From Saprospiraceae bacterium (lineage in GTDB: Bacteria > Bacteroidota > Bacteroidia > Chitinophagales > Saprospiraceae), in contig JADJWV010000002.1 of the NCBI GenBank assembly GCA_016716185.1, positions 1,278,501 through 1,342,500 on the forward strand: DNA of 64,000 bases, in the 5' to 3' direction. Made by a program: the position numbers and the translations under genes. This document shows positions 25,428 to 35,412 of the stretch, piece by piece. A model generated the notes under the pieces. It was not told where the DNA came from. It was given only the letters and a program-made list of their open reading frames with translations, and made no database searches. Numbering within the stretch: position 1 is the stretch's first letter; each line of letters opens with the position of its first letter.

Positions 25428-27203
25428 ATGGATCTCGACGAAATCATCTATTCGTGGTTTACAAAATACCTGAAGAAAAGAAAAACCACAAAGGAGTCAG
25501 AACGTTTTCAGCGGATTGAGTTGGAATCTATTCGCTCCAGGCTCACACTGATTGCAAGGCTCCTCACAGGTTTGTCAATAGAAATTTATCCGGCTGATGA
25601 GGAGGGTGGTTGTAAGGGCAATAATTATTTTTTACCTCGTTGTATTTCCTGGTTTGATGCCGTAGAAAAAAATATTGGATTTTACCTCTACCGTTTATTT
25701 TATTTATCCATCCAACAGGGTATTCCTTTGAGCGAAAAAAATGAAGTCGTTGAATCTGAAATAGAAGGATCGAGAAATGAGGCCGGGAAACTTTCAGAAC
25801 AGGTTTTCGCAGAAATGCAAATCCAATATCCTCTGGTTATGGAATTGTACCAGTCACTTGTCGAAGACATGAAGATGAAAGGCGATGTTTTTTATGAAAC
25901 CCACAAACATTTTCTTTATGGAAAATTGATGGAAACTGTGCAAGATAGGGTAGATGAAAAACAATTAAGCTTGGAAACCCCATCAGACAAACAACGGTTA
26001 CCGGGTGTAGATCCTAAATCGGTTTTAAAAGCCAAAGCAGTAGAAGAAATCAAATCGATTTTGGTCGATCAAAAGGCGCAGGAAGATTACGTACTGACGC
26101 ACAATTTCGAAAAAGTGGAAACACTGGAAGAGTTTAACGGAACCTGGCGCGATTTCGACGGGGATGATGACTTGTCCAGCCATAAGGATGCGATTGATGA
26201 ACTCAATATGAGGCTCACGGTGCGGACTGATGATCCGGTGCACAGTGTCCTGCAGGCGGACTTTATTGAGAATACAAACATAGCAGATGTGGAGACCGCT
26301 GAAGATTCGGATTTCTGCATTACTTATCCGGAATGGAATTATACCCAGAAACAATACCTGGAGGATTTTTGTAAAGTTTATCCCAGGCGGATAACCGCAT
26401 CAGATCATTCCTATTATCATCAGACTCTGACCGATCATCGAGCATTGCTAACGGGCATTCGGAAGACCCTTGCGAGTTTTCACAATAAATGGATGCAGCA
26501 GCAAAGAAAACAATACGGTTCCCTGTTGGATTACGATGCACTGGTGGATTATTATACAGATATACATTCGGGAGTGTCGCCCTCAGAAAACATTTATATT
26601 GCAGATCGCAAACTCGAGAAAGATCTGAGCATCATGATTTTGATGGATTCCAGCTTATCCAGCGACGGTTATGCTGACGGGAACCGGGTGATTGACATCG
26701 AAAAACAAGTGGCCATTCTTTTTGGAGAAATTCTTCATGAATATCATGTTGATTTTGCTATTGCGTCGTTCAACTCCTCCACCAGAAATTGTCTTCGCTT
26801 TGAGATGGTCAAAGATTTTGACGAACGATGGGAGCTCGCCAAATACAAAGTAGGGATGATCCAGCCCAACGGTTATACCCGCATTGGCGGGGCATTGCGG
26901 CATGCCAGCAATCTATTGTCGCTTCGTCCGTCAGCCAACAAGTGGTTGTTGCTACTGTCGGATGGAAAACCAAACGACTACGATAAATACGAAGGCAAAT
27001 ACGGACTTCACGATGTCAAACAGGCACTAAGGGAGTCCAGAGAAAAACGAATCAACGATTATGCTTTGACTGTAGAAGCGCAGGCACGATATTACCTGCC
27101 GCAAATGTTTGGACAAAACCACTATCAGATTCTCAGATCAACAGCAGATTTGGTTAAGGCTGTAATTCATCTTTTTGAGAAAATTAGATTTCAAAGTGTC
27201 TAA
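25428..27203 (+). CDS. norD: NO reductase activation protein with VWA domain
   Basis: A 591-residue protein. The N-terminal ~350 residues are mostly helical and poorly conserved, including a region with charged repeats. From about residue 395 comes a von Willebrand A domain with the MIDAS motif ILMDSSLSSDG at ~405, then LFGEILHEYHVDFAIASFNSSTR and LLLLSDGKPNDYDKYEGKYG, which is typical for NorD/CbbO-type proteins. Together with NorQ it activates the NorCB complex. Order norQ-norD directly matches the known nor accessory pair. It ends the cluster; no terminator with a T-run is obvious after it. Confidence 0.93.
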   Translation: MDLDEIIYSWFTKYLKKRKTTKESERFQRIELESIRSRLTLIARLLTGLSIEIYPADEEGGCKGNNYFLPRCISWFDAVEKNIGFYLYRLFYLSIQQGIPLSEKNEVVESEIEGSRNEAGKLSEQVFAEMQIQYPLVMELYQSLVEDMKMKGDVFYETHKHFLYGKLMETVQDRVDEKQLSLETPSDKQRLPGVDPKSVLKAKAVEEIKSILVDQKAQEDYVLTHNFEKVETLEEFNGTWRDFDGDDDLSSHKDAIDELNMRLTVRTDDPVHSVLQADFIENTNIADVETAEDSDFCITYPEWNYTQKQYLEDFCKVYPRRITASDHSYYHQTLTDHRALLTGIRKTLASFHNKWMQQQRKQYGSLLDYDALVDYYTDIHSGVSPSENIYIADRKLEKDLSIMILMDSSLSSDGYADGNRVIDIEKQVAILFGEILHEYHVDFAIASFNSSTRNCLRFEMVKDFDERWELAKYKVGMIQPNGYTRIGGALRHASNLLSLRPSANKWLLLLSDGKPNDYDKYEGKYGLHDVKQALRESREKRINDYALTVEAQARYYLPQMFGQNHYQILRSTADLVKAVIHLFEKIRFQSV

Positions 27204-27791
27204 GTCCAGTAGTTTGGATTCGAAAGCTAAAGTTTAGTTTTCAATCACACGAGTTGAATTGAAAGCATCGTTTGCTTTTACACGAGCGATACGGTCTCGG
27301 GGAAATCAATTTTACCATGGAAAAAGCAAAGCAACCCCAGGTTTTGCTATTTTCCCTTTATCATAAAAAAAAATTCATCAAAAAACATACAAGCTAATCT
27401 TTAAAATTTTAACTTCGTCTCACAAACCAACCATCCCCGGAAGATGAAGACCAGAAAGACCAAATTTTAGAGAATTCAGGAAGAAGACGATCCCGTCGGA
27501 AAGGTTGATTTTATAGGTTCAATACTTGGTATAAATGAAGTAGACTGTTAGTATGCATAATTTGCAGCTACGGATTTTCATTGCAACAGACCGCTCACAA
27601 CCGTTTAAAGAAATTGACTTGTGAAACTTGCGATAACCAATGGAGTAAATTTGGACTTATAGATAAAGGGGGATTTAAATTTGATTCCCAAAAGTATATT
27701 ATTTAAAATATGTAGGAACTAAGTGGGGTAGGGACTGCATAGTGATAGTAAAAAAATTGTAAGTTTTTTTCTAAATCACTATACGGTAGTT
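27204..27791. other. intergenic stretch of about 590 bases without a recognised feature
   Basis: Separates norD from the UpxY gene. A weak AAAGCA/TGCTTT hairpin near 27267-27283 could be a termination site. No coding frame of convincing length, no repeat of the GCCT type and no RNA gene are seen. The last ~60 bases before the UpxY start are A/T-rich. Confidence 0.3.
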
Positions 27792-28283
27792 ATGAAAACC
27801 TGGAAAGTACTCCGCATCCGCAGTCAGCACGAATTTTGTGTGCAGAAGCAGCTGGATCATTTGTGCATCGAGCATTTTCTTCCAACCCTGACGGAGCACC
27901 GTCAGTGGAGCGATCGCATCAGAAAAGTTCTGATCCCTGCATTTCCGAATTATCTGTTTGTACATACAGAACCCGTCCAGCGGGAAACTGTATTTCATTG
28001 CAGAGGCGTCATGAATTATCTGCGATATGAAAACAGGGATGCCACGCTCCGCGACGATGAAATTCAAATGATGAAGACGGCATTGCCATTCAGCATTCAG
28101 GGGGGATTGGTGCCCTGGACGTCTGCAGGCGAGATCATCCGGATTTCATCCGGTATGCTCAAAGGTTACACTGCAAAATTAGTCCGCTGGAAAAACCGGA
28201 AAGTGGTGTGTCTGGAACTCCACGAATTAAAGCAGGGGTTTTTGGTGGAGATGGAGTTGGGAGGGGGGTTGAAATATTTTTAA
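27792..28283 (+). CDS. UpxY-type NusG-like transcription antiterminator
   Basis: A 163-residue protein. The NGN domain occupies residues 1-~105 (MKTWKVLRIRSQHEFCVQKQ, then IEHFLPTLTEHRQWSDR, LIPAFPNYLFVH and GVMNYLRYENRDATL). A KOW-like segment follows (EIIRISSGMLKGYTAKLVRWKNRKVV). This is the layout of UpxY proteins, which in Bacteroides act on the polysaccharide operon they precede. Here no polysaccharide biosynthesis genes follow; the next gene runs in the opposite direction, so it is an orphan in this window. Confidence 0.85.
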   Translation: MKTWKVLRIRSQHEFCVQKQLDHLCIEHFLPTLTEHRQWSDRIRKVLIPAFPNYLFVHTEPVQRETVFHCRGVMNYLRYENRDATLRDDEIQMMKTALPFSIQGGLVPWTSAGEIIRISSGMLKGYTAKLVRWKNRKVVCLELHELKQGFLVEMELGGGLKYF

Positions 28284-28330
28284 GGACGCTATAAGTTAAC
28301 CTGTTCATGAAGTCCACATTAAAATTGGAC

Positions 28331-28678
28331 TTAGATCTGCTTTAAAATTTCTAAAATATCATATTCCCCCTTGTAGAGAAAGTATGTTCTATTGGGATAA
28401 ACAATTAAGTAACTGCCGCAAGGATAATGACGAGGAAAATAATGGCGCTCTATATGTTCTTTTATGTCAGGATACCATTTTATACGCTTGTCAAAACGCT
28501 CAGTCCCTTCCGGAGATTTATAGAAAAAGTATGGGCTCACATTTTTTTTGGATTCAAGAGCCTGGAGGAAATTTAGATATTTGGCATTGACAAAATCCTT
28601 GTTTCCGGAAGAATTGTATTCATCTAAACCCGGATGATAATTTACGATGATCGTTTTGGACGAATCTGTCAATAACAA
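28331..28678 (-). CDS. small protein, possibly a C-terminal gene remnant
   Basis: 115 residues from a TTG codon; the frame is open only six codons further upstream and has no ATG near its start, which suggests a remnant lacking its N-terminus. The opening FLLLTDSSKTIIVNYHPGL resembles the last strands of thioredoxin/redoxin-like domains, and the rest is a polar, Tyr/His-rich segment (RHYFPRHYPCGSYLIVYPN). The function is unknown. It lies 40 bases after the stop of the large T9SS type B gene and reads in the same direction. Confidence 0.4.
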   Translation of the reverse strand: MLLTDSSKTIIVNYHPGLDEYNSSGNKDFVNAKYLNFLQALESKKNVSPYFFYKSPEGTERFDKRIKWYPDIKEHIERHYFPRHYPCGSYLIVYPNRTYFLYKGEYDILEILKQI

Positions 28679-28717
28679 AAAATTGTCATGAAAAGATCAA
28701 ATTTTACTTGTCCAATT

Positions 28718-31480
28718 CTATCTGACAAGGGTAAGATCTCCTGATTTTATGATCCTCTTATGATCACAAGTATAATATTGAATCAAGTAAGAATATACAG
28801 CAGGTTCCATATGGGTTTGCCGGTAGACCCCATTCCAACCGCTATTCAAATCTGAAGTTTCAAATAACAGTGTACCCCATCGGTCGTATATATTCAGACT
28901 ATAATTATGGATCCGATCAATGGTTATTACAGGAAGAAAAATATCATTGATCTGATCGCCGTTTGGTGAGAAAACATTGGGAACATAAATGTCTGAAGTG
29001 GTCTGTTCCATTACAAGATTTATACTCGCAGGAATCGTGCAGGGTTCATTTGCATCGGCGGTGAGCACAGTACTTTCATTATACTTTGTTAATAATACCT
29101 TGCTACAAGTACGATCCAGACATTCAACAATATTCGCAGGGGTCCAATGGTAATTCAGTCCCCCCACAGCAGTAAAAATGGATTCAGTACAGGCATGAAT
29201 GAATGGATCGCCCAAAATCTGAATTTGTGTTTTTGGATGCACCAGAATGGTAAGGCTATCGATCCAATAATTACAATCATCTGAGGCTTCAAGATAAACT
29301 TGGTTTGCTCCGGGTGAAGTGGCTAAATACAATGAAGTTAGTTGGTCAACGGATGAAAAATATCCATGTGAACTCCGCCATAAATACTTAGCATTACCAG
29401 AAAACTCAGCCCTCAAACCAATGCTGTCGCCCTGGCAGACCGTTAGATCGTTACCAGCATGCAAAGTGCCATTATTTCCTGGCCTGACAGTCAAATCAAG
29501 ATATAACAGACTGTCGCAACCGGAATGACTCTTCAAATAATTTATATATTGCCCGCTTTCGCGATACACCATACCATTGATCATTAAAGAATCGCAAATT
29601 TCCATCATCGTGTCTGTTCTACTGCTTTTGCTTATGATGAGCTCAAGATCAATAAGGCTATCACATCCATGCCATGTTTGGAGCTTTTGGATATAATTTC
29701 CAGTTGCAAAATACCTTTCATTTCCGACTATTATAGAATCACAGGATGAAATACTATACTTGTTATGATAGCTTTTATTAATTTCCAGATCTAAGTTTAA
29801 TATGCTATCGCACAAGTTGCGGTTTTTCAATCTCTGGGTAAAATTTCCGGATTGCGTATAGCTAATTCCATTTATGAAGGCGGAATCACAACTTGTTATT
29901 AATAAGTCTGTAGAGCTACTTTTTAATATATTCAGATGAACTCTTATTTTGTGTTCACAAGTTGAAACGGTATCAATCGGTAGATTTAATGTATCCGATA
30001 CGGTATACCATATCCCCTTATACAATAATGAATCGCATGCGGATAGGAATAATTCCTGGGTCGTATTAATAAATGAATCCTCCTGAATGGATTCACAATA
30101 TACTACTGTCCAATCTTTGGTTAAATTGCCAATGGTGACGTTGTATTTAATTTCAACACAATAACTTTCATTCACAGCATCTATGATCAAGCTGGACTTG
30201 TCATTAATGGTTCTACGGAATGGATCATTCTTTAAGTACCAATTGTAGCTTAATTGGATCGACTCTCCCAAATGGCAGAGATTATAAAATATTATCTCCG
30301 GTATTAGTTCAACCTTTCCGTCATTGCAACGTCCTTGCCAACGGACATCAGGATCAATATTTACTGAAGTTAGATTAATGGAACTATCACATTGATTAAG
30401 AATTGTTCCTGCCGGCATTTTAACCAACATCTTTTCCACACATGGATCATGAGCTTTGCCTGTGGCATCTACAAATGGATTATTCCTGAAAGAAATATGA
30501 AACACATCTTCGACAATCGGCTTATCCAAAACTTTAAATTCTACAATAGAATCAAACTTGCAACAATTGGAATCAATAATCAATTGACGATATATACCAC
30601 TGCCTGTTATGTTTTGATCATGCCATTTGTATCCATCCACATACACTTGCTCCCAACATAATGTTCGCAAAGATCCAATCCTGTCGGTTGCTTTCCTCGC
30701 TCTTACCCATATACATTCAGGACCAGACTTCTGGCAAATGGATCCGTTTTTTGTATTCCCAATAGAAGCTGAGACACAAATTTCAAAGTCACCCTCAATA
30801 GGAAAATCCAATAATATCTTACGTTCATTTCCACCGACCTGCATTCCATGACAGGTCCATACATAAGTTGGAAAACATCCATAGGCATTCTCATTTACAT
30901 AAAAAGGAACTTGACATGCCCCAATACATACGTCGATTGTATCCTTCCTCTTCAAATTGTTAATAGTACCTAATTCAGGTAGAACAGGGGGTCCCCCGGG
31001 TGGAGTATTTATTGTAAAATCACAAACATCACCGCTACATCCGTCAACCCATAAATAATAAGTTTTACATGCCTTCAGATGGGCATTAATGACCTGAACA
31101 CTACCAGGTGGTACACAGGGAATAGAGCTACATACTATATCCTCCCCACAGGTACAATCCCCCCAAATCCCGAATTGTAGTCCTTGACCATTTGTACATG
31201 ATCCAATTGTTAATGTTATAGATACTTCACCACCATTGCATACAAATGCCCACCAGCTTGTATTGTGTCCCACTCCGCCATTAGAGCAAAGAGGAGAGCA
31301 AGAACTTGGGACTGAACTTGGATTATTACAGGAATAACCATTTAACTCGGACAGTGAACAGATTGCGAAAGCCTCATCACAAGTTTCAGCCATTGGTGGC
31401 GAACATTGTGATTTCAATGTGTAAGTTGGTATAAAATACAAGCATATTATAAATATGCCATACTTCATTCTGGATTCCAT
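28718..31480 (-). CDS. large surface protein with T9SS type B (gliding-associated) C-terminus
   Basis: About 920 residues from the ATG at 31480 (another at 31468); an earlier ATG at 31537 would put polar residues in front of the signal. The signal peptide (KYGIFIICLYFIPTYTLKSQ) precedes a Cys-rich domain (CSPPMAETCDEAFAIC...). In the middle are four ~60-residue repeats of the form CDS-(x)n-Y-x-G-x-Y-(x)n-GCDSLL-L-L. The C-terminal ~90 residues (VPNVFSPNGDQINDIFLPV, LNIYDRWGTLLFET, GWNGVYR) are the type B T9SS domain (CHU_C-type). The protein is exported and probably an adhesin; the ligand is unknown. Confidence 0.85.
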   Translation of the reverse strand: MESRMKYGIFIICLYFIPTYTLKSQCSPPMAETCDEAFAICSLSELNGYSCNNPSSVPSSCSPLCSNGGVGHNTSWWAFVCNGGEVSITLTIGSCTNGQGLQFGIWGDCTCGEDIVCSSIPCVPPGSVQVINAHLKACKTYYLWVDGCSGDVCDFTINTPPGGPPVLPELGTINNLKRKDTIDVCIGACQVPFYVNENAYGCFPTYVWTCHGMQVGGNERKILLDFPIEGDFEICVSASIGNTKNGSICQKSGPECIWVRARKATDRIGSLRTLCWEQVYVDGYKWHDQNITGSGIYRQLIIDSNCCKFDSIVEFKVLDKPIVEDVFHISFRNNPFVDATGKAHDPCVEKMLVKMPAGTILNQCDSSINLTSVNIDPDVRWQGRCNDGKVELIPEIIFYNLCHLGESIQLSYNWYLKNDPFRRTINDKSSLIIDAVNESYCVEIKYNVTIGNLTKDWTVVYCESIQEDSFINTTQELFLSACDSLLYKGIWYTVSDTLNLPIDTVSTCEHKIRVHLNILKSSSTDLLITSCDSAFINGISYTQSGNFTQRLKNRNLCDSILNLDLEINKSYHNKYSISSCDSIIVGNERYFATGNYIQKLQTWHGCDSLIDLELIISKSSRTDTMMEICDSLMINGMVYRESGQYINYLKSHSGCDSLLYLDLTVRPGNNGTLHAGNDLTVCQGDSIGLRAEFSGNAKYLWRSSHGYFSSVDQLTSLYLATSPGANQVYLEASDDCNYWIDSLTILVHPKTQIQILGDPFIHACTESIFTAVGGLNYHWTPANIVECLDRTCSKVLLTKYNESTVLTADANEPCTIPASINLVMEQTTSDIYVPNVFSPNGDQINDIFLPVITIDRIHNYSLNIYDRWGTLLFETSDLNSGWNGVYRQTHMEPAVYSYLIQYYTCDHKRIIKSGDLTLVR

Positions 31481-31836
31481 TTTCAGGTAAGAGGATTTCA
31501 AATTTAAAAACGCTGCTTTAAGTTGACATGCGTTCAAATGATTGAATTTCTTTCCTTAAAATTATGATCATATAGATAATAGCACCGTTTCTAAACTTTA
31601 AGGTGCTTCAGGATTTAGGATAAGATCACAACGCATTAGCCAAGTTGTCTTTATGTTAATGAATGTGCGGATTCCATTATTTCCGAATTGCAATAATTTC
31701 TTTGCTGGTTTCTTCAAAATGTAATCAAAGTGAGAAACATTTATTAATTTTGATCAGCCATTACTTATCCACTGCCTTTATAAGCGGAATTAATTGAACG
31801 TTTTTGCTAATTTCAGGTTTTGATTAAATACTTACC

Positions 31837-34800
31837 ATGAGATGGATATTTGCATTAGGGATAAGTCTATTCAGCTGCTGTAGCTCATTCCAAAAATTGA
31901 ATTCCCAAACATTTACGCTTGATCGGATGTTGGAAATTCCAGGTTCTATGGCGGGACAATTTTATGAAGGGAAGAACAACGTCTTGTTCAATTATTACAA
32001 CTCCTGCACGCACATCCGACTTTATAAATCCCGCGACGAAGGAAAATCCTGGGAGTCGATCACGGCACTTAATTTTTCTAAGGATTCAAAATTCGACATC
32101 TGTGCAGATGGCACCTTGCTGAGCGGATATAATAAAGAAGCATATTATTCTGAAGACGATGGTGAAAACTGGACCCCATTTTCTACCACCACCTGGCCTG
32201 TATTCAATTACCTGAGTGGAACTTCTTTAGACAATCTTTTTATATTATCAGGTTCCACTGTTTATAGGAGTATCAATCGGGGCGCCTCCTGGATTCGTGT
32301 TATCAACAATGTGAACGGATCTTCGATAGTATTTTATCAGGACCCGACCACGAACAATCTCTACATCTGTTCAGATAATGAAATCTGGCAATCGAAGAAC
32401 ATGGGTCAGAGTTGGACCAGCTGGCACAAAGATCGTTTTTCCGGAGTGGAATTACCGCGTATGTTTAGTGGTCTCAACAACAGAATTTATGTAGCAGGTC
32501 ATGGATACGTATGGGTATTTTCCAATCAAGGGGTATTGCGAACCAAAACCAATGTATCAATTAATAGTCAGCGGATGGTGCATCTTTGTCAGACCAATTC
32601 CGGTCGGCTGATCGCTTATAAATTCAATGCCAATTATTACTCTGATAATGAAGGGGCCAGCTGGAAAACATTTACAAACACAAGTGGATTCTTCATCGAC
32701 AAATTGTTTAAGTCATCTTTTGGAGTTTTGTTTGGAACCAAGCAATACCAACCCGCTGCATACAGATCGGAAGATGAAGGAGTGAATTGGGATCTAGCAA
32801 ATCAGGGAATACAGGGAGCAGTGGTCAGGGATATTTTACACCTTTCCATTGATCGGTTTATCGTTTTACAGGACAATGGAATTTTTTATACTGGAGACGT
32901 AGGACAGCATTACAAGTTGATTCACCAATTGAAAAATTGGATATACGGCGATGCTTATTCTAAAATAAAGTCTATGTGTACACTAGACGACATTTTGTTT
33001 TATGCCGATGGAAATAATATATACAAATATAATTTAACGACCGATCAAAAAAAATTGGTATATCAAAATGCAACGGGGATATTCAATGGGATGACTTGCA
33101 ACAGTTCCAATAAAATGTTGTTTTTTTCAAACAGTAACGATATTTATCGATCCACAGATCTCGGGGATAAATGGGTTAAGATTCCAATTCCTGTAGCGAA
33201 CGCAAGCATTGGGCAACCTATTATCACCGATGAAATACTGGTGATAAATGTTGATAAATCAGTTTATCGTTCTCAAGATTACGGAGACCATTGGTTCAAA
33301 ACCGGAAACTTTCCGGACCCGGTAAGCACACTTCACTGTCCTTATCCGTCGATGGTATATTTTGTTCACAAGGACGACACGGGAAATATAGATTTGTTTC
33401 AATCCTATGATGCAGGATTAAGCTGGTTTAAATCTACGGTATTTAGTCCTGTATATGTCAACGAGGATAAACATATCTGGATCAACAACAAGGGAGATCT
33501 GATATTAAAAGGCTGGGAAGGAGATATATACCGATCATTTGACAATGGCCAGAGTTTCTCCCTTTATCATGACATTGGTGATTCTGAGACTTATATATTT
33601 CTGGGCGATGATCAGAGAATATACATCCAGGGCAATTGTTTTTTTTACCGCTTACTCGAACCGAGCTCGGACAGAAAACTTGCCCATGGCTTCTTATTTA
33701 AAGACGACGATCAAAACTGTTTGTTGGATGCCACTGAAATAGGATATCCCGGACGTCAGATTAGCATCAGGGATGGAAACAGTTCTTATTTTTTATATTC
33801 AAATCCCACTGGCGCATTTTATTTTGAAGCTCCACCTGCAGCTTTTGAATTGGAAGCAAGCAACATCAGTCCATATCACCACGCCTGTGTTCAACAATTG
33901 AATGGAGCTACGCTGGATTTAAGCAAAAGCATAGAACTTGGTTTACAGATATTGAAGGAATGCCACCTGTTGAATCTGGATCTAAGCATCCCAGGATTGA
34001 GAAGATGTTTTGAATCTACGATTTATATACACTACAGCAATATTGGAACAGACCTTGCACCCAATGCAAGCATAGAGTTGATTTTGGATCCATACCTGCA
34101 ATACATAAGATCCAATCAAACGAATGTTATGGTGAGTGGAGATACACTGAAGTTCCAACTTGGAGATGTACATTTAGGTTCTGTAGGAAAAATTGCAATC
34201 ACGGTATTCGTATCCTGCAATGCAAAAATCGGACAGGAACTCTGTGTGGAAGCAAGCATACAGGCTAAGGATGGATGTATCACGGGCTCTACCGCCATTG
34301 TAAAAACATCTGCAAACTGCAATGGAGATTCAACGTTATTGATCTTGACCAATTTGAGTGCGGTGCCTATGAAGGAAAATCGTTCCTGGAAATTACTGGA
34401 GACCGGGAACAATAAGGTCCAAACTATAGCCTCAGGTTTTTTTAAATTACAAGCCAATGAAAGCAGGCAATATACTGTGCAGAGCAGTGATCAAGAGCAA
34501 ATGTTTTCAGCGCAGCAGGAGGCATCGTATCCATACAACAAATTCAGTCAGACATTAATTGACAATTGTTTGAGAAATCCCGGAATAAAAAATGCATATG
34601 ATGAAGAAGAGCCATTTTATGACCGCGAATGCATGGAAAATACAGGCAGTTATGATCCCAATGACATCATAGGACGACCCCTGGGAATCACCACAGAAAA
34701 GCGAATCGAAAGCGAACAAGAATTGGAGTACACCATCAGATTTCAAAATACGGGAACCGATACGGCGTTTAACGTCATTGTTGTGAACGATCTTAAATCG

Positions 34801-35355
34801 TCCAACTTAGATCTTGCCACCCTGACATTGGGAGCTTCTTCTCATTCCTACGCCATGAGCCTCATCGATGGACATGAGATGCTCTTTGCATTTAAAGACA
34901 TTATGCTTCCGGATTCAAACATCAATGCAACGGAATCTCATGGCTTTTTAAAATACAAAATCAAACCGAAAAAACAGTTGCCACCCAATTCCCAAATCAA
35001 CAACCAGGCCTCCATCTATTTTGACTTCAACGAGCCGGTAAAGACCAATACCGATTTTCACACCATTGGTTTACCATTGGTGACGAACATAAAATCAGAA
35101 ACCGAATATACAAATGATCTCATTGAAATTTCTCCCAATCCCGTTTTAGATTTTGCGAAGATAAAATTGTATGATCCGCTGTTTGAAATAAAGAGCATTG
35201 AACTCATCGATGTTTTTGGCCGCCGTCTGAAAGCGAAATGGAGTCGTGATTCGGAGTTAATTATTGATTTTCGGGGTGTGCCGGCGGGGGTTTATATGGT
35301 GGCGATTGAAGGAAGGGGAGGGGAGAGGTTTGTGGGGAAGGTGGTGAAGTTGTAA
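31837..35355 (+). CDS. very large secreted protein with Asp-box repeats and T9SS type A domain
   Basis: A 1172-residue protein with an N-terminal signal (RWIFALGISLFSCCSS). Residues ~40-600 carry about ten S-x-D-x-G-x-x-W/F motifs (SRDEGKSWES, SEDDGENWTPF, STDLGDKWVKI, SQDYGDHWFKT), the Asp-boxes of sialidase/Vps10-like beta-propellers. A Greek-key-type module follows. At ~945-1085 is a DUF7619-type conserved repeat (GSYDPNDIIGRPLGI, then YTIRFQNTGTDTAFNVIVVN and NNQASIYFDFNEPV). The end (IEISPNPVLDFAKIKLYD) is the T9SS type A sorting domain. It is divergent from the type B protein gene with ~350 bases between starts. Confidence 0.85.
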   Translation: MRWIFALGISLFSCCSSFQKLNSQTFTLDRMLEIPGSMAGQFYEGKNNVLFNYYNSCTHIRLYKSRDEGKSWESITALNFSKDSKFDICADGTLLSGYNKEAYYSEDDGENWTPFSTTTWPVFNYLSGTSLDNLFILSGSTVYRSINRGASWIRVINNVNGSSIVFYQDPTTNNLYICSDNEIWQSKNMGQSWTSWHKDRFSGVELPRMFSGLNNRIYVAGHGYVWVFSNQGVLRTKTNVSINSQRMVHLCQTNSGRLIAYKFNANYYSDNEGASWKTFTNTSGFFIDKLFKSSFGVLFGTKQYQPAAYRSEDEGVNWDLANQGIQGAVVRDILHLSIDRFIVLQDNGIFYTGDVGQHYKLIHQLKNWIYGDAYSKIKSMCTLDDILFYADGNNIYKYNLTTDQKKLVYQNATGIFNGMTCNSSNKMLFFSNSNDIYRSTDLGDKWVKIPIPVANASIGQPIITDEILVINVDKSVYRSQDYGDHWFKTGNFPDPVSTLHCPYPSMVYFVHKDDTGNIDLFQSYDAGLSWFKSTVFSPVYVNEDKHIWINNKGDLILKGWEGDIYRSFDNGQSFSLYHDIGDSETYIFLGDDQRIYIQGNCFFYRLLEPSSDRKLAHGFLFKDDDQNCLLDATEIGYPGRQISIRDGNSSYFLYSNPTGAFYFEAPPAAFELEASNISPYHHACVQQLNGATLDLSKSIELGLQILKECHLLNLDLSIPGLRRCFESTIYIHYSNIGTDLAPNASIELILDPYLQYIRSNQTNVMVSGDTLKFQLGDVHLGSVGKIAITVFVSCNAKIGQELCVEASIQAKDGCITGSTAIVKTSANCNGDSTLLILTNLSAVPMKENRSWKLLETGNNKVQTIASGFFKLQANESRQYTVQSSDQEQMFSAQQEASYPYNKFSQTLIDNCLRNPGIKNAYDEEEPFYDRECMENTGSYDPNDIIGRPLGITTEKRIESEQELEYTIRFQNTGTDTAFNVIVVNDLKSSNLDLATLTLGASSHSYAMSLIDGHEMLFAFKDIMLPDSNINATESHGFLKYKIKPKKQLPPNSQINNQASIYFDFNEPVKTNTDFHTIGLPLVTNIKSETEYTNDLIEISPNPVLDFAKIKLYDPLFEIKSIELIDVFGRRLKAKWSRDSELIIDFRGVPAGVYMVAIEGRGGERFVGKVVKL

Positions 35356-35412
35356 TCGTTTATTGAACTGATATAATGAGGCATTGCGATTTGTTTAATA
35401 GGGTAGATCATT

